In this document: positions 60,501 through 62,862 of the stretch, piece after piece | Layout: every line of letters begins with the position of its first letter | Numbering within the stretch: position 1 is the first letter of the stretch | From: Astropecten irregularis | Lineage: Eukaryota; Echinodermata; Asteroidea; Paxillosida; Astropectinidae | Length of the DNA: 64,000 bases | Assembly: GCA_963971285.1 (NCBI GenBank) | Contig: OZ020254.1 | Span: forward strand, 14,662,932-14,726,931 | Direction: 5' to 3' | Position numbers and translations under genes: made by a program | The notes under the pieces: model-generated | Database searches by the model: none | What the model saw: only the letters and a program-made list of their open reading frames with translations | What the model was told of the DNA's origin: nothing

Positions 60501-61756
60501 GCCCAAGACCTTCTCTATCTTTTAGCTAATTAAACTTTATGTGCCCAAATCCTTCCGTTTTCAAGTTATTTTGAGTCAAACTTCAACTTCCGGTAACACC
60601 GGAAGTGAAGGTCATTTGTACACAAGACTGAATATATTAATTGTTCAAATTTACGTGTTGAGTAACATATGTCAATATCAAAATCGTAGGTCATGTGGTT
60701 CTTAAGTTATAAAGCACCAAAGTTTTTCATAAAAACGCTTGTAATTTGATACCCGATGACGTCATCATGACGTCAATCTTTTAAATACAACTTGACATCA
60801 TGACCAAAGTTCCCACCAAGTTTCAGGTCAATATCTTATAACAGTCATATAGAAGTCCTGCTGACAAGTTTGGGAAGAAAAAAATGAAAAAAAAAAAAAA
60901 AAAAAAAAACTCTAACAATAACAATAGGTGTTCGGCTTGAACCCGAACACCTAAAAAAAACTCGAACAATAACAATAGGTGTTCAGCTTGAACCCAAACA
61001 CCTAAATATATTATACAAATATTGAATGCTTTGAGTGTGATGGTTAAATCTATACCCAAGGTGATCCCCTGTGCGTCCTATTTTCCCGAGGTGCAGCCAC
61101 AAGATTATAGAATGCCCTTGAGATCACTGAGCAGTCAATAATTGTTTTATAACACCCCATTTTCCGTACTCGCGTTACAAACTTAACGTTACTTTAATCA
61201 GTAGTAACAATGCATACTCCACGACTTTCATTGTCACACACGTTGTTGTGCGTGGTATAAAAGCAAGGATTATAATCTTTGGTTTGAAGTGAATTACCAC
61301 GTGCCGTGCACTGTACGCCACATCTGGCTGCCATGCAGCACGGGTTGTCATGGGCTAGTACGTTGGTTGCCATGGTGTAGTGCATGGCGCGTCTATGCGC
61401 CTTGTCCAGCAAAAATATATCATGTCATGTGACGTGCACTTACCCAATCACGAGATGGAATCCATACATGGGGTGTTATAAATCTTAATAGCAACAATAC
61501 ATTCAACAGTTTTCAATATTATAATAGAATAACCTACACCACTTAACGTCAAGAAATGACGTGTTTTCAAAATTCATTCTCTATTTTGTGCATGAATAAT
61601 GTTGTGGACTGAATTGTAGTGAATGCAACAGTTAGTGGTAACATCTTACCTGCAATCGGCAACTAATTGATCAATCATGCCAATCAGCTGGGCAGCTACT
61701 TCAGCCGGTGGAGCTCCTGCCTTCATACTAGTCTGTACCTTGGCCATGTTAGCACT
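12383..61756 (-). CDS. MYOF/DYSF-like: Type I ferlin (dysferlin/myoferlin-like), internal 17 exons
   Basis: Ferlins are tail-anchored multi-C2 proteins that act in calcium-triggered membrane fusion and repair at the plasma membrane. Exons in transcript order: 61756-61650, 56096-55901, 55329-55174, 46750-46607, 42107-42027, 41349-41270, 27609-27492, 27134-27032, 26357-26233, 25976-25812, 18850-18781, 18648-18571, 15928-15747, 14857-14705, 14187-14086, 13021-12860, 12581-12383. All introns are GT-AG, phases agree, and the 2221 nt stay open (740 codons). Domains by window residue: FerB and its C-terminal segment 1-153, linker 154-228, nested DysF 229-425, acidic linker 426-448, C2D about 450-585, C2E from about 610 and incomplete. 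The nested DysF domain marks the type I (dysferlin/myoferlin/Fer1L5) subgroup and excludes otoferlin. Start, C2A-C2C, C2F-C2G and the membrane anchor are outside the window. No frameshift or stop is seen, so the gene looks functional. Which vertebrate paralogue is closest cannot be decided here. Confidence 0.95.
12860..13021 (-). CDS. MYOF/DYSF-like: Ferlin exon 16 (C2E)
   Basis: Encodes [28 protein letters not shown] and [20 protein letters not shown]-[LV]-RNMK-[SKF]-[YF]-QL ... KNPNFD ... LFMEV is the hallmark C2E block of ferlins. Acceptor TGCAG, donor GTAAGC, phase 0. Confidence 0.97.
14086..14187 (-). CDS. MYOF/DYSF-like: Ferlin exon 15 (C2D-C2E linker)
   Basis: Encodes [20 protein letters not shown] and [17 protein letters not shown]-[YF]-PP ... 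[YF]-[ML]-VP-[QN]-[NG]-I-[KR]-P-[AV]-[LM]-QRT is the segment leading into C2E. Exon 14 joins it directly, so the linker is about 25 residues shorter than in vertebrate dysferlin. Acceptor TTGCAG, donor GTAAGT. Confidence 0.95.
14705..14857 (-). CDS. MYOF/DYSF-like: Ferlin exon 14 (end of C2D)
   Basis: Residues 536-586: [37 protein letters not shown] and ELFLM. DEFMGR and GELLASFEL are the canonical last strands of C2D in dysferlin/myoferlin. Donor GTATGG, phase 0. Confidence 0.96.
15747..15928 (-). CDS. MYOF/DYSF-like: Ferlin exon 13 (C2D core)
   Basis: Encodes [37 protein letters not shown] and the loop [11 protein letters not shown]-[YF] and [FL]-DDDT supply predicted Ca2+-ligand Asp residues of C2D loops 1 and 3, so this C2 domain retains a calcium-binding set. 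Acceptor TTTAG, donor GTAAGT, phase 0. Confidence 0.97.
16392..17586. mobile_element. Tigger/pogo-like Tc1-mariner MITE, TA target
   Basis: Termini CAGTCGACTCCCGTTATTAC and, at the other end, GTAGTAACGGGAGTCGACTG form inverted repeats of about 22 bp, extended by scattered GTCGTTAT-type repeats. Both ends are flanked by TA (16390-16391 and 17587-17588). CAGTCGAC-C-CGTTA is the known terminal signature of Tigger/pogo elements. No transposase frame survives in 1195 bp. It lies in the ferlin intron between exons 12 and 13. Confidence 0.85.
17587..18570 (-). other. Ferlin intron 12-13, upstream part
   Basis: No gene is seen. AGAGGGCGCGC at about 18043 and GCTGCCCTCT near 18511 are opposed and may be remnants of MITE ends, but they share too few bases to define an element. 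Confidence 0.5.
18571..18648 (-). CDS. MYOF/DYSF-like: Ferlin exon 12 (C2D, first strands)
   Basis: Encodes [20 protein letters not shown] and SDSFS; the YQLR-Y-YQARDL block opens C2D. The Asp residues in PSDSDSFS|D form the first calcium-binding loop typical of C2 domains. Acceptor TTTCAG, donor GTATGT, phase 1. Confidence 0.96.
18781..18850 (-). CDS. MYOF/DYSF-like: Ferlin exon 11 (acidic linker to C2D)
   Basis: Short 70-bp exon encoding [20 protein letters not shown] and NYH, an acidic linker comparable in position to the D/E/S-rich stretch before C2D in dysferlin. Acceptor ACCAG, donor GTAAGT, phase 1. Sequence conservation is weak here; the call rests on frame continuity and splice sites. 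Confidence 0.85.
18851..19714 (-). other. Ferlin intron 10-11, downstream part
   Basis: No exon is recognised. TTAAAGGTTACCTGAAATCA near 19047 and TTACAGGTAACCTTTAAGTT near 19529 are near-inverted, about 480 bp apart, suggesting a degraded short MITE. The target TTA of the next element is at 19712-19714. Confidence 0.5.
19715..22886. mobile_element. PIF/Harbinger-like transposon, 3.17 kb, TTA target duplication
   Basis: Left end GGGGAGACACGAAAAAGATT, right end (reverse complement) GGGGAGACACGAAAAATATT. The match continues through TTTACTCGG into very GC-rich CGCCGCGGC sequence. Both ends are flanked by TTA (19712-19714 and 22887-22889). A 3-bp TWA duplication is characteristic of PIF/Harbinger. 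The interior is AT-rich with no transposase recognised; frames of up to 95 residues (20423-20710) match nothing I know. A related fragment lies at 2150-2515. A tRNA-like segment sits inside at about 21383-21475. Confidence 0.78.
21383..21475 (+). repeat. tRNA-like SINE head inside Harbinger-like element
   Basis: GGGCTCAGTTGGTATGACC resembles a pol III A box and GATTTGGATCCC a B box, 60-odd bases apart. The sequence between does not fold as a tRNA. It is followed by an AT-rich stretch and GCCGTATCCTCTTT (about 21524). The reverse complement of that motif precedes the tRNA-like segment at 55634. Confidence 0.55.
22890..23958 (-). other. Ferlin intron 10-11, central part
   Basis: No exon is seen. 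Contains CA/TG-rich patches (23190-23230) and a run of 16 G at 23599-23614. The 101- and 82-residue minus frames over this stretch read through the homopolymer (PPPPP) and are not taken as genes. Confidence 0.55.
23959..24515 (+). repeat. Dispersed repeat with CCCGATCC minisatellite, copy 2
   Basis: Second copy of the leader-plus-array element at 2640-3245. It shares ATAATGCAGGTCGCAGAAAA, GAAACAAATATCTTCTCCGC, GACTGAAACTTGACC, CCTTGTACATGTACATCA and the CCAATCCCAGAA / GATCCTCTCGTAAAA array. The two arrays differ in unit number. Confidence 0.78.
24516..25054. other. Non-coding stretch with a GC-richer core
   Basis: Positions 24540-24760 are less AT-rich (GGAACGCGG repeated at 24648 and 24725) and could be part of the element that carried the MADF-like frame to the right. 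No domain or terminal repeat is identified. Confidence 0.45.
25055..25076. promoter_or_regulatory. Perfect palindrome with inverted AGGTCA half-sites (IR2)
   Basis: CTCTAGGTCA-CC-TGACCTAGAG: ten paired bases around a 2-nt spacer, containing AGGTCA and TGACCT. This is the arrangement of a nuclear-receptor IR2 element. It lies about 35 bp upstream of the MADF-like pseudogene. A regulatory role is only inferred from the motif. Confidence 0.4.
25107..25262 (+). pseudogene. Frameshifted MADF-domain-like fragment
   Basis: The first frame reads [15 protein letters not shown]. After a small frame change it continues as [20 protein letters not shown] and [10 protein letters not shown]. Together they reproduce the MADF pattern: acidic start, LIEL, LWD, a Y-K-x-K basic helix, and an IA-L end. 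MADF/Myb-like proteins are encoded by PIF/Harbinger transposons as the DNA-binding partner of the transposase, and also by host genes. The break and lack of flanking exons point to a transposon remnant. It stands about 550 bp from ferlin exon 10. Confidence 0.65.
25445..25615. mobile_element. 171-bp MITE (AATAGCACTCCGCACT inverted ends)
   Basis: Perfect 16-bp inverted repeat AATAGCACTCCGCACT / AGTGCGGAGTGCTATT at 25445-25460 and 25600-25615, with TGACGTCA just inside the left end. Inner arms ACAAACATTG and CAATGTTTGTG can also pair. Same length and plan as the element at 32958-33128. The TA within AATAG/CTATT could be a mariner-type target duplication; this is an inference. Confidence 0.78.
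25812..25976 (-). CDS. MYOF/DYSF-like: Ferlin exon 10 (DysF, outer C-terminal part)
   Basis: Residues 371-425: a lysine run KKKKKD, then [20 protein letters not shown] and [19 protein letters not shown] ... RRRRW-R-M is the outer DysFC motif. Acceptor TGCAG, donor GTACAC. A decayed MADF-like transposon gene and a MITE lie within 700 bp downstream in transcript sense. Confidence 0.97.
26233..26357 (-). CDS. MYOF/DYSF-like: Ferlin exon 9 (DysF, inner C-terminal part)
   Basis: Encodes [33 protein letters not shown] and ADPKALE. G-[FW]-EY ... RRRRWVR is the inner DysFC signature; it carries the aromatic and arginine residues that stack in the DysF fold. Donor GTAAAC, phase 0. Confidence 0.97.
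27032..27134 (-). CDS. MYOF/DYSF-like: Ferlin exon 8 (DysF, inner N-terminal part)
   Basis: Residues 295-328: [20 protein letters not shown], then [15 protein letters not shown]. This second P-x-GW-x-WED module is the inner DysFN repeat, followed by the conserved D-x-NRAVDE-[EQ]-G. Donor GTAAGT after GAAG, phase 1. Confidence 0.97.
27492..27609 (-). CDS. MYOF/DYSF-like: Ferlin exon 7 (DysF)
   Basis: Encodes [29 protein letters not shown] and [11 protein letters not shown]-[HY]-DADAG ... [VF]-[YF]-E-[HN]-[EQ]-[ST]-R-x-PGGQW is diagnostic of the dysferlin/myoferlin DysF region. Acceptor GACAG, donor GTAAGT, phase 0 exit. Confidence 0.97.
27786..28694. mobile_element. hAT-like MITE with ATTTAAATCATGATTTAAATC ends
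   Basis: Termini CAGGGTTGATAAAAATCATG and AAATCAAACAACCCTG are inverted, with many TGATTTAAATCA copies just inside both ends (27835-27890, 28628-28685). CAGGG termini and such subterminal repeats fit hAT elements. I could not find a clean 8-bp duplication. The interior has no transposase. It lies in the ferlin intron between exons 6 and 7. Confidence 0.68.
28695..29115 (-). other. Ferlin intron 6-7, unremarkable stretch
   Basis: AT-rich, no exon, no repeat identified beyond a short TATATAT run. It ends at the ACTAG start of the next Helentron-like element. Confidence 0.5.
29116..29835 (+). mobile_element. Helentron/HINE-like element, isolated copy
   Basis: The clearest single copy. Head ACTAGAGATCTATGTCTG with GGGCTTTTCCGCAAT, two 129-bp monomers (GGAAGTAGAGGTCACAGAGG at 29318, a variant at 29447), the CTGATGATGTCATGATGACG tail and a GAAGAAGAAG run. 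The terminal hairpin at 29796-29824 has a 13-bp perfect stem GCTTTTCCGCATA and a 3-nt loop. The hairpin arm repeats the 5' motif GCTTTTCCGCA. No long coding frame. Confidence 0.68.
29836..30165 (-). other. Ferlin intron 6-7, no feature seen
   Basis: Mixed sequence without a recognised exon, hairpin or repeat copy. Confidence 0.45.
30166..31200 (+). repeat. Purine-rich degenerate repeat tract (CCCGATCCC / CCCTGAAAA type)
   Basis: About 1 kb of A-rich blocks punctuated by CCCGATCC, CCCCTGAAA, GATTCCC and GATCTTC. It resembles the arrays at 2900-3215 and 24220-24515 but is far more diverged. Frames here (86 and 76 residues on plus) are Lys/Arg/Ser/Pro-rich by-products. Confidence 0.6.
31201..31578 (-). 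other. Ferlin intron 6-7, no feature seen
   Basis: Less AT-rich sequence without recognised exon or repeat. Its last three bases TAA (31576-31578) are the target copy of the next element. Confidence 0.45.
31579..32911. mobile_element. PIF/Harbinger-like element with ~230-bp terminal inverted repeats, TAA target
   Basis: Left end AGGCCGCCGCACATGAGAGC and right end GCTCTCGTGTGCGGCGGCCT. Near-identical inversion extends through CTCGAGGCCGTTAGCTCAGC, GAGATTTCTGCCTCTCGAGG and GGATAAAAACTCACCGTGTG to GGGCAACTG. Both sides carry TAA (31576-31578 and 32912-32914), the TWA duplication of PIF/Harbinger. The interior holds an open frame with MADF similarity and a run of 17 G. Around 32300-32400 it resembles 45490-45630. 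Confidence 0.85.
31801..32217 (+). pseudogene. MADF-like reading frame inside Harbinger-like element
   Basis: 138 residues. [36 protein letters not shown] and IAELV match the pattern of a MADF domain (hydrophobic helix, P-x-L, H-x-D-[FY]-x-NKD, IAEL). The stretch between is replaced by GGGGGGG encoded by a 17-G run (31984-32000), which likely destroyed the domain. The rest is unrecognised. Such proteins are the second gene of PIF/Harbinger transposons, agreeing with the TAA target and termini. Probably no longer functional. Confidence 0.55.
32958..33128. mobile_element. 171-bp MITE (AATAGGGCTCCGCGCTCG inverted ends)
   Basis: Perfect 18-bp inverted repeat at 32958-32975 and 33111-33128, with GTGACGTCAC just inside the left end and inner arms GTTCGGACAAAC / GTTTGTCCGAAC. 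It has the same length and layout as 25445-25615, with related termini (AATAG-GCTCCGC-CT). It sits 43 bp from the end of the Harbinger-like element. Confidence 0.8.
33129..33791 (-). other. Repeat fragments next to the composite element
   Basis: 33150-33210 is a fragment of the Helentron-like tail (TCGATTGCTTGTAATGACAC, GATGATGTCATGATCAC). 33425-33605 is another A-rich tract with CCCTGAATAA/CCCTGAAAGA units. 33620-33770 contains short repeats of GAGTTGGTC and GCATA(C/T)G. Confidence 0.55.
33614..33952 (-). CDS. Outward-facing short reading frame in left inverted end
   Basis: From ATG at 33952 it reads [20 protein letters not shown] then [16 protein letters not shown], continuing past the repeat to a stop near 33614. 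The first about 41 codons equal those at 39836-39976 except Gln for Arg. The start sits in GATCATGGCGGC, resembling a YY1-type initiator ATG. The N-terminus is basic and amphipathic like a mitochondrial targeting peptide. Function unknown; it could be a captured first exon or chance. Confidence 0.3.
   Translation of the reverse strand: MAAMSVCIVGGQGAPRLIKSFQQSSKLAQGNLHIVVTVWGRYELVDSTHNRWGGICSKLLSAPKKVNSYADQSICRPTRTLFVQFVHRQIHTLTNPYANYQLVRRPTHTPLK
33792..34069. repeat. Left-end hairpin: 54-bp perfect inverted repeat
   Basis: Arms 33792-33845 (CCCCCCCACCTGTTGTGGGT ... CCAGACGGTT) and 34016-34069 are perfect reverse complements around a 170-bp spacer holding the ATGGCGGC open-frame start. The arm includes AGTCTACT, the first bases of the element terminus. 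Confidence 0.9.
34070..34114 (+). repeat. 45-bp terminal repeat, left copy (right copy 39930-39974)
   Basis: AGTCTACTGCATTCAACCTA through CTACTATATGCA is the exact reverse complement of 39930-39974. After 34114 the left side diverges from the right end, whereas the copy starting near 33846 continues to match. The left end is therefore rearranged. Confidence 0.88.
37982..38086 (-). repeat. Dispersed ~100-bp repeat, copy 2 (inverted)
   Basis: Reverse-oriented match to 509-620, including GCGCCGGTATTCGCCAAGCA, TTATTATCC and TTGGTCATCGGGCC. Its presence inside the GC-rich composite element shows that this element has acquired sequence from the surrounding repeat pool. Confidence 0.75.
38288..39100. 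repeat. Degenerate internal repeats of the composite element
   Basis: CTCCACATCTTTCCGCTTGG...GAGCCCAACAATGG (38288) and CTCCATGGCTTTCCGTCTGG...GAGCCAGACAATGG (38818) are about 530 bp apart. The phrase TGACGTCCGCAA or TGAGGTCCGCAG occurs near 38605, 38906 and 39061. Units are too diverged to give a clean period. Confidence 0.5.
39836..39976 (+). CDS. Outward-facing short reading frame in right inverted end
   Basis: 46 codons: [46 protein letters not shown], with the stop TGA spanning the element edge. It is the mirror partner of the frame in the left end. Upstream GAAAAGAAGGACGATC is also shared. No domain is recognised; the protein is too short for assignment. Confidence 0.3.
   Translation: MAAMSVCIVGGQGAPRLIKSFQRSSKLAQGNLHIVVTVWGRLNAVD
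39977..40599 (-). other. Ferlin intron 6-7, upstream part
   Basis: No exon is recognised. A T-run lies at about 40328-40341. The 119-residue plus frame (40314-40673) starts through this T-run and has no recognisable domain. Confidence 0.5.
40600..40830 (+). repeat. Diverged Helentron-like tail fragment
   Basis: CACGTGATGATGTCAGCATG, AAGTCTATG, TTTTAAATGATG, AAGTGGAAGAATAAGAGGAA and a final AGGCTTTTCC...GAAAAGCA hairpin (40799-40826) parallel the 3' part of the 129-bp family. It has no monomers. Confidence 0.5.
41270..41349 (-). CDS. MYOF/DYSF-like: Ferlin exon 6 (DysF, outer N-terminal part)
   Basis: Encodes [20 protein letters not shown] and HISPEL. P-x-GW-x-W-x-x-DW is the DysFN signature. 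Donor GTAAAG with phase 2; the split Ser is completed 13.7 kb away. The following intron holds two Harbinger/hAT elements and the 6.2-kb composite element. Confidence 0.95.
42027..42107 (-). CDS. MYOF/DYSF-like: Ferlin exon 5
   Basis: 27 codons, [20 protein letters not shown] to FSDTTGK. The split FAET|YENQ and the GNW ... PKFSD-TGK pattern are those of dysferlin at this junction. Acceptor TTACAG, donor GTATGA, phase 0. The upstream intron (42108-46606) holds the 57-bp minisatellite. Confidence 0.95.
42337..42900 (+). repeat. Diverged hAT-type element remnant
   Basis: Positions 42664-42770 match 6025-6130 (GCATTTTCCTGA, CTAAATCTTACTT, ATTTTGTCC, AGAAACACACTTTTC). ATAGCCACGAT...ACGTGCAC at 42859 matches 6281. 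A TATCG-rich palindromic start (42350-42415) is a plausible end. 42480-42625 holds an embedded CCCCCCTAGCCCCCCGGGAT-type repeat fragment. Right end not found. Confidence 0.5.
42901..43861 (-). other. Ferlin intron 4-5, no feature seen
   Basis: AT-rich except a mixed patch around 42950-43080. No exon recognised. A 126-residue minus frame at 43027-43407 has no recognisable domain and no splice context. Confidence 0.5.
43862..44665. repeat. 57-bp minisatellite, about 14 units
   Basis: The unit starts GGAAACCAGGGAGATGTTGT and ends TTTTGCACGACT, 57 bp long. Most units are nearly identical; two (about 43903 and 44143) carry the variant GGGTTGCAGA-GACC. Because 57 is divisible by 3 and no stop falls in most frames, long repetitive frames exist on both strands: 269 residues plus, and 385, 162 and 83 residues minus. 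They encode 19-residue repeats. Openness in several frames at once argues against coding. It lies in ferlin intron 4-5. Confidence 0.93.
44666..46606 (-). other. Ferlin intron 4-5, upstream part
   Basis: No exon. TACATGTA-type palindromes at 45040-45090. 45490-45640 (GAGTCGGGTTTT, TTCATGTACATG, GACAAAGT-TGAGTGC) resembles 32305-32410 of the Harbinger-like element. GGGAAAGTTTCATCCCTG at 46562-46579 looks like one end of a hAT-type element without visible partner. Confidence 0.5.
46607..46750 (-). CDS. MYOF/DYSF-like: Ferlin exon 4 (between FerB and DysF)
   Basis: Residues 154-201, with [20 protein letters not shown] and SIAVFAET. This matches the KLW-[FL]-GL ... FAE-T block preceding the DysF domain in type I ferlins. 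Acceptor TTCCAG, donor GTAAGC. It is separated from exon 3 by an 8.4-kb intron containing the AAGCAATTGCTT palindromic elements. Confidence 0.94.
46751..48030 (-). other. Ferlin intron 3-4, upstream of palindromic elements
   Basis: AT-rich, no exon. Contains a G-rich run at 47574-47591 (GGGGGGA then ten G). No repeat copy identified. Confidence 0.5.
48031..48543 (+). mobile_element. AAGCAATTGCTT-palindrome element, copy 1 (left part)
   Basis: Starts CAATGGGCCGTATGCATAAA, then many AGCAATTGC palindromes, then a unique body with the frame containing [19 protein letters not shown] and [16 protein letters not shown] (48288-48515). It is cut by copy 2 beginning at 48544; no right half is found. 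Confidence 0.7.
48544..49282 (+). mobile_element. AAGCAATTGCTT-palindrome element, copy 2 (complete)
   Basis: Left end TGGGCCGTATGCATAAAAAG and right end CTTTTTATGCATACGGCCCA are perfect inverted repeats. Both flanks are packed with AAGCAATTGCTT and a second TATGCATA. The body is a diverged copy of that in copy 1, with its frame broken. The element is non-autonomous and its superfamily is not determined. Confidence 0.75.
49324..50796 (-). mobile_element. AAGCAATTGCTT-palindrome element, copy 3, inverted and interrupted
   Basis: Starts CAGTGGGCCGTATGCATAAA and ends GTATGCATACGGCCCATTG. The body is reverse-oriented relative to copies 1 and 2. Its minus frame (49543-49830) again reads [19 protein letters not shown] and [20 protein letters not shown] foreign segment (about 49768-50522) splits it. 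Confidence 0.75.
49768..50522. mobile_element. Insertion with strong hairpin, nested in copy 3
   Basis: Comparison with copies 1 and 2 shows extra sequence between GAGTGTTTTGCATTC and ACTTATCATC, apparently flanked by AGTA. Near its left end is a hairpin at 49789-49846: GTAGATTCGTGC pairs with GCACGAATCTAC, and GAATGGGC with GCCCATTC. ACTTAAACTATTC (49868) and GAATAGTTTAAGT (50520) are inverted. A TATAAAA box (49979-49985) precedes a 16-codon frame (50045-50095, [16 protein letters not shown]). Family unknown. Confidence 0.55.
50797..55173 (-). other. Ferlin intron 3-4, long stretch without exon
   Basis: AT-rich and mostly unique-looking. Recognised fragments: a 5' half of a tRNA-like sequence (GGCTGGATAGCTCAGTTGGT, 51453-51472), and a GGGGCATGTGCCCAGGGCGT-type interspersed repeat (52538-52790) ending near CACTTGCCCCGGGTGCCATT. 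No coding exon was recognised despite small open frames. Confidence 0.6.
55174..55329 (-). CDS. MYOF/DYSF-like: Ferlin exon 3 (FerB core)
   Basis: Residues 102-153, with [32 protein letters not shown] and [14 protein letters not shown]. These are signature blocks of ferlins: the W-[ML]-x-x-KR-[VI]-AY-x-RIPA motif and the CGK-x-x-T-[IL]-FLK block. Acceptor TTTCAG, donor GTAAAT, phase 0 on both sides. Confidence 0.95.
55634..55706 (+). repeat. 73-nt tRNA-like sequence (SINE head or tRNA pseudogene)
   Basis: The acceptor strand GGCTGGA pairs with TCCAGTC (one G-T). The D arm GCTC-AGTTGGTAA-GAGC is perfect. The T arm GCTGG-TTTGAAT-CCCGC has one mismatch. Total length is exactly 73. The anticodon stem does not pair (CCGTT against TCCTG), so it is unlikely to be a working tRNA. 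GATACGGCTTTTT just upstream also accompanies the tRNA-like segment at 21383, in opposite orientation, which favours a SINE family. Confidence 0.6.
55901..56096 (-). CDS. MYOF/DYSF-like: Ferlin exon 2 (FerB)
   Basis: Residues 36-101: [20 protein letters not shown], then a helical segment ending [10 protein letters not shown]. It follows the ADC(R)-x-PLP pattern at this point in dysferlin. Acceptor TTAAAG, donor GTAAGT, phase 0 exit. Confidence 0.92.
56151..56470 (+). repeat. Dispersed repeat (GGTAATATCATACTTTGG family)
   Basis: GGTAATATCATACTTTGGT also occurs at about 939. AACCAAAACAGAAATGTTCA and AAAGATGGTGCTGGTAGAAA parallel 32129-32200 of the Harbinger-like element. The AAAAGATCAAAAA-rich part (56325-56420) parallels 3410-3440. 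The family is not named. Confidence 0.55.
56498..56892 (+). pseudogene. 3' end of a non-LTR retrotransposon reverse-transcriptase ORF
   Basis: Reads NKLRKFQ, then after a one-base slip in an A6 run [57 protein letters not shown] and [13 protein letters not shown]. This follows the C-terminal tail typical of Jockey/CR1/L2-type ORF2 proteins (LQKRAARI-G, L-W-P-x-x-R, LAP-YL, LWN-LP, S-SFK). The catalytic domain is absent; the copy is 5'-truncated and frameshifted. Such elements insert by target-primed reverse transcription. Confidence 0.8.
56893..58004 (-). other. Ferlin intron 1-2, repeat-like stretch
   Basis: 57060-57620 has repeated GACGTCATC, CATATCTCCTGAACG-like phrases and GAAACTTGGTGGATAGG, resembling the style of the 58-61 kb family without clear ends. 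A 12-bp tandem repeat CTGACTAATCA occurs about four times at 57934-57979. No exon. Confidence 0.5.
58005..59040 (+). mobile_element. Second Helentron-like family, copy 1
   Basis: Head ACTAGACATTGTGGTTGTGA with hairpin TGGTTGT-GA-ACAACCA, then AGGTGTTCAGGGTCTC. The body has AACTTCCGGTAACCCCGGAA and GAAGGTCATTTG, the tail ACGATGACGTCATCATGACG, and AAGTCCTGCTGACAAGTTTG before an A-rich end. Copy 2 begins immediately at ACTAG. A 170-bp retroposon piece interrupts it at 58224-58393. No coding frame. Confidence 0.62.
58224..58393 (-). mobile_element. Retroposon 3' end inserted into Helentron-like copy
   Basis: Compared with the uninterrupted copy (TGATGTACGTCAT|GTAATTACTGAG at about 60240-60263), 170 bp are extra here. 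On the minus strand it ends GTGCAATAAAGGAAATAAAA followed by AT-rich tail repeats: a polyadenylation signal and tail, as left by a 5'-truncated LINE or SINE. No clear target duplication. Confidence 0.7.
59041..61003 (+). mobile_element. Second Helentron-like family, copy 2, with 3' hairpins
   Basis: Head ACTAGACATTGTGATTGTGG and AGGTGTTCGGGGTCTC. 59455-59800 holds the repeat shared with 9440-9816. 60110-60880 repeats copy 1 (ACAATAACTTCCGGTTAATT, ACTTCCGGTAACACCGGAAG). After a run of about 22 A comes a hairpin at 60926-60952, stem AGGTGTTCGG/CCGAACACCT, and a diverged second copy of it ending at 61003. The hairpin arm equals the 5' motif, the same logic as in the first family. Confidence 0.62.
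61004..61649 (-). other. Ferlin intron 1-2, upstream part
   Basis: No exon other than the one beginning at 61650. A short less AT-rich patch at 61230-61420 (CACGTGCCGTGCACTG, GCATGGCGCGTC) has a 72-residue minus frame without recognisable domain. Confidence 0.5.
61650..61756 (-). CDS. MYOF/DYSF-like: Ferlin exon 1 of 17 in window (FerB start)
   Basis: Encodes window residues 1-35, including [15 protein letters not shown], which fits the helical FerB region of dysferlin/myoferlin. Acceptor TTATAG, donor GTAAGA, phase 2 exit; the split Arg is completed in the next exon. At 107 bp it is too short to be found as an open frame with a start codon; it is recognised by family match and splice sites. 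Confidence 0.85.
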
Positions 61757-62378
61757 CTATAATAAATCATCATTTTAACCATATCACTATAACACAATCT
61801 TAACAATATCTTAAGTTAGTCAATAACAAAATGAAAATCTAAATAAGTAATTTATATTACATTTTCTTCCTTTATAAATTGGCAGTCATTTGTTAAACAA
61901 AATGCACTGAATAAGCCATTTGTGGGTTCAATCTGAAAAGTATCAGGTACACCGACTTCTTTCATTGCATAGAAACATCCTAATTTGAATTTCCCAGACT
62001 AAGGACTCTGTTGCTATGGCACATGATTTGGGGCAAGCTTTTGCATAGCGATACCCATCTCTGGAATGGACTGGTTACTTTGTACCATTCTTATCCATCA
62101 TGAACAGTGCATTAGTGCAAGACATCTGTAATGTAACTAAGCAAGAGCTTGCCCGAATCATGTGATATAGCAACAGTGTCTAATTTATTCTGGAGAATTC
62201 AGGTTTTGATGTTTAAGTAAATACTCTTTTATACAAATGGATTTAGTTATCTGTAAATTTACTTGTTCGTCTGTTGGCTGTGGGAGTGTTTGTTTGTATG
62301 TTTGTGCTTGTTTGTGTATTATGTTAATAACCATCCTGTAATTGGCGATTTGTATTGCTGTTGGTCTTGGTTGGTTAA

Positions 62379-62409
<31 letters not shown>

Positions 62410-62862
62410 ATACATAAATAAATAAATAACCGCCATCTTGAATCTTGAAGATTCTATAGCTGGTATCCATGGGACGGGCACAATTTCAGCAACTGTGGAC
62501 CAGCAAAGTCAAGTCTCAATCACATGTAGGCAGCTTAGCAAGCGTACAATAAACAAGTACACGTTCCCAAAATGATTAACTGTTCAAAGACGCCGACATT
62601 CTGCGGATTCTGCCAAGGAACGCACACCTGTGCCGAACAAAAGATGCCTTAGTGACCCAGCCAGTCCACGGACTACCGGCGCTATGCACAGATTATGTAA
62701 ATTGGCACTTCATGAATGCGGCCGACATTCTGCGGATTATTCGCTGGCTGGTGTGCCCGCTTGCCATGATAGTTTGGAAGAGAAAAAATAATGCAGGTCG
62801 TGCAGAAAATGGTCCCTGAAAAACGTATTTTCAGCTGGGGGAAATAACAGTTTGGAAGAGAA
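61757..62862 (-). other. Intron upstream of ferlin exon 1 (window numbering)
   Basis: No earlier ferlin exon is recognised here. Contains an (AAAT)n microsatellite at about 62379-62428. Near 62790 is ATAATGCAGGTCGTGCAGAA, a fragment of the 2640/23959 repeat leader, and two near-copies of GACATTCTGCGGATT (62596 and 62724). Confidence 0.6.
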
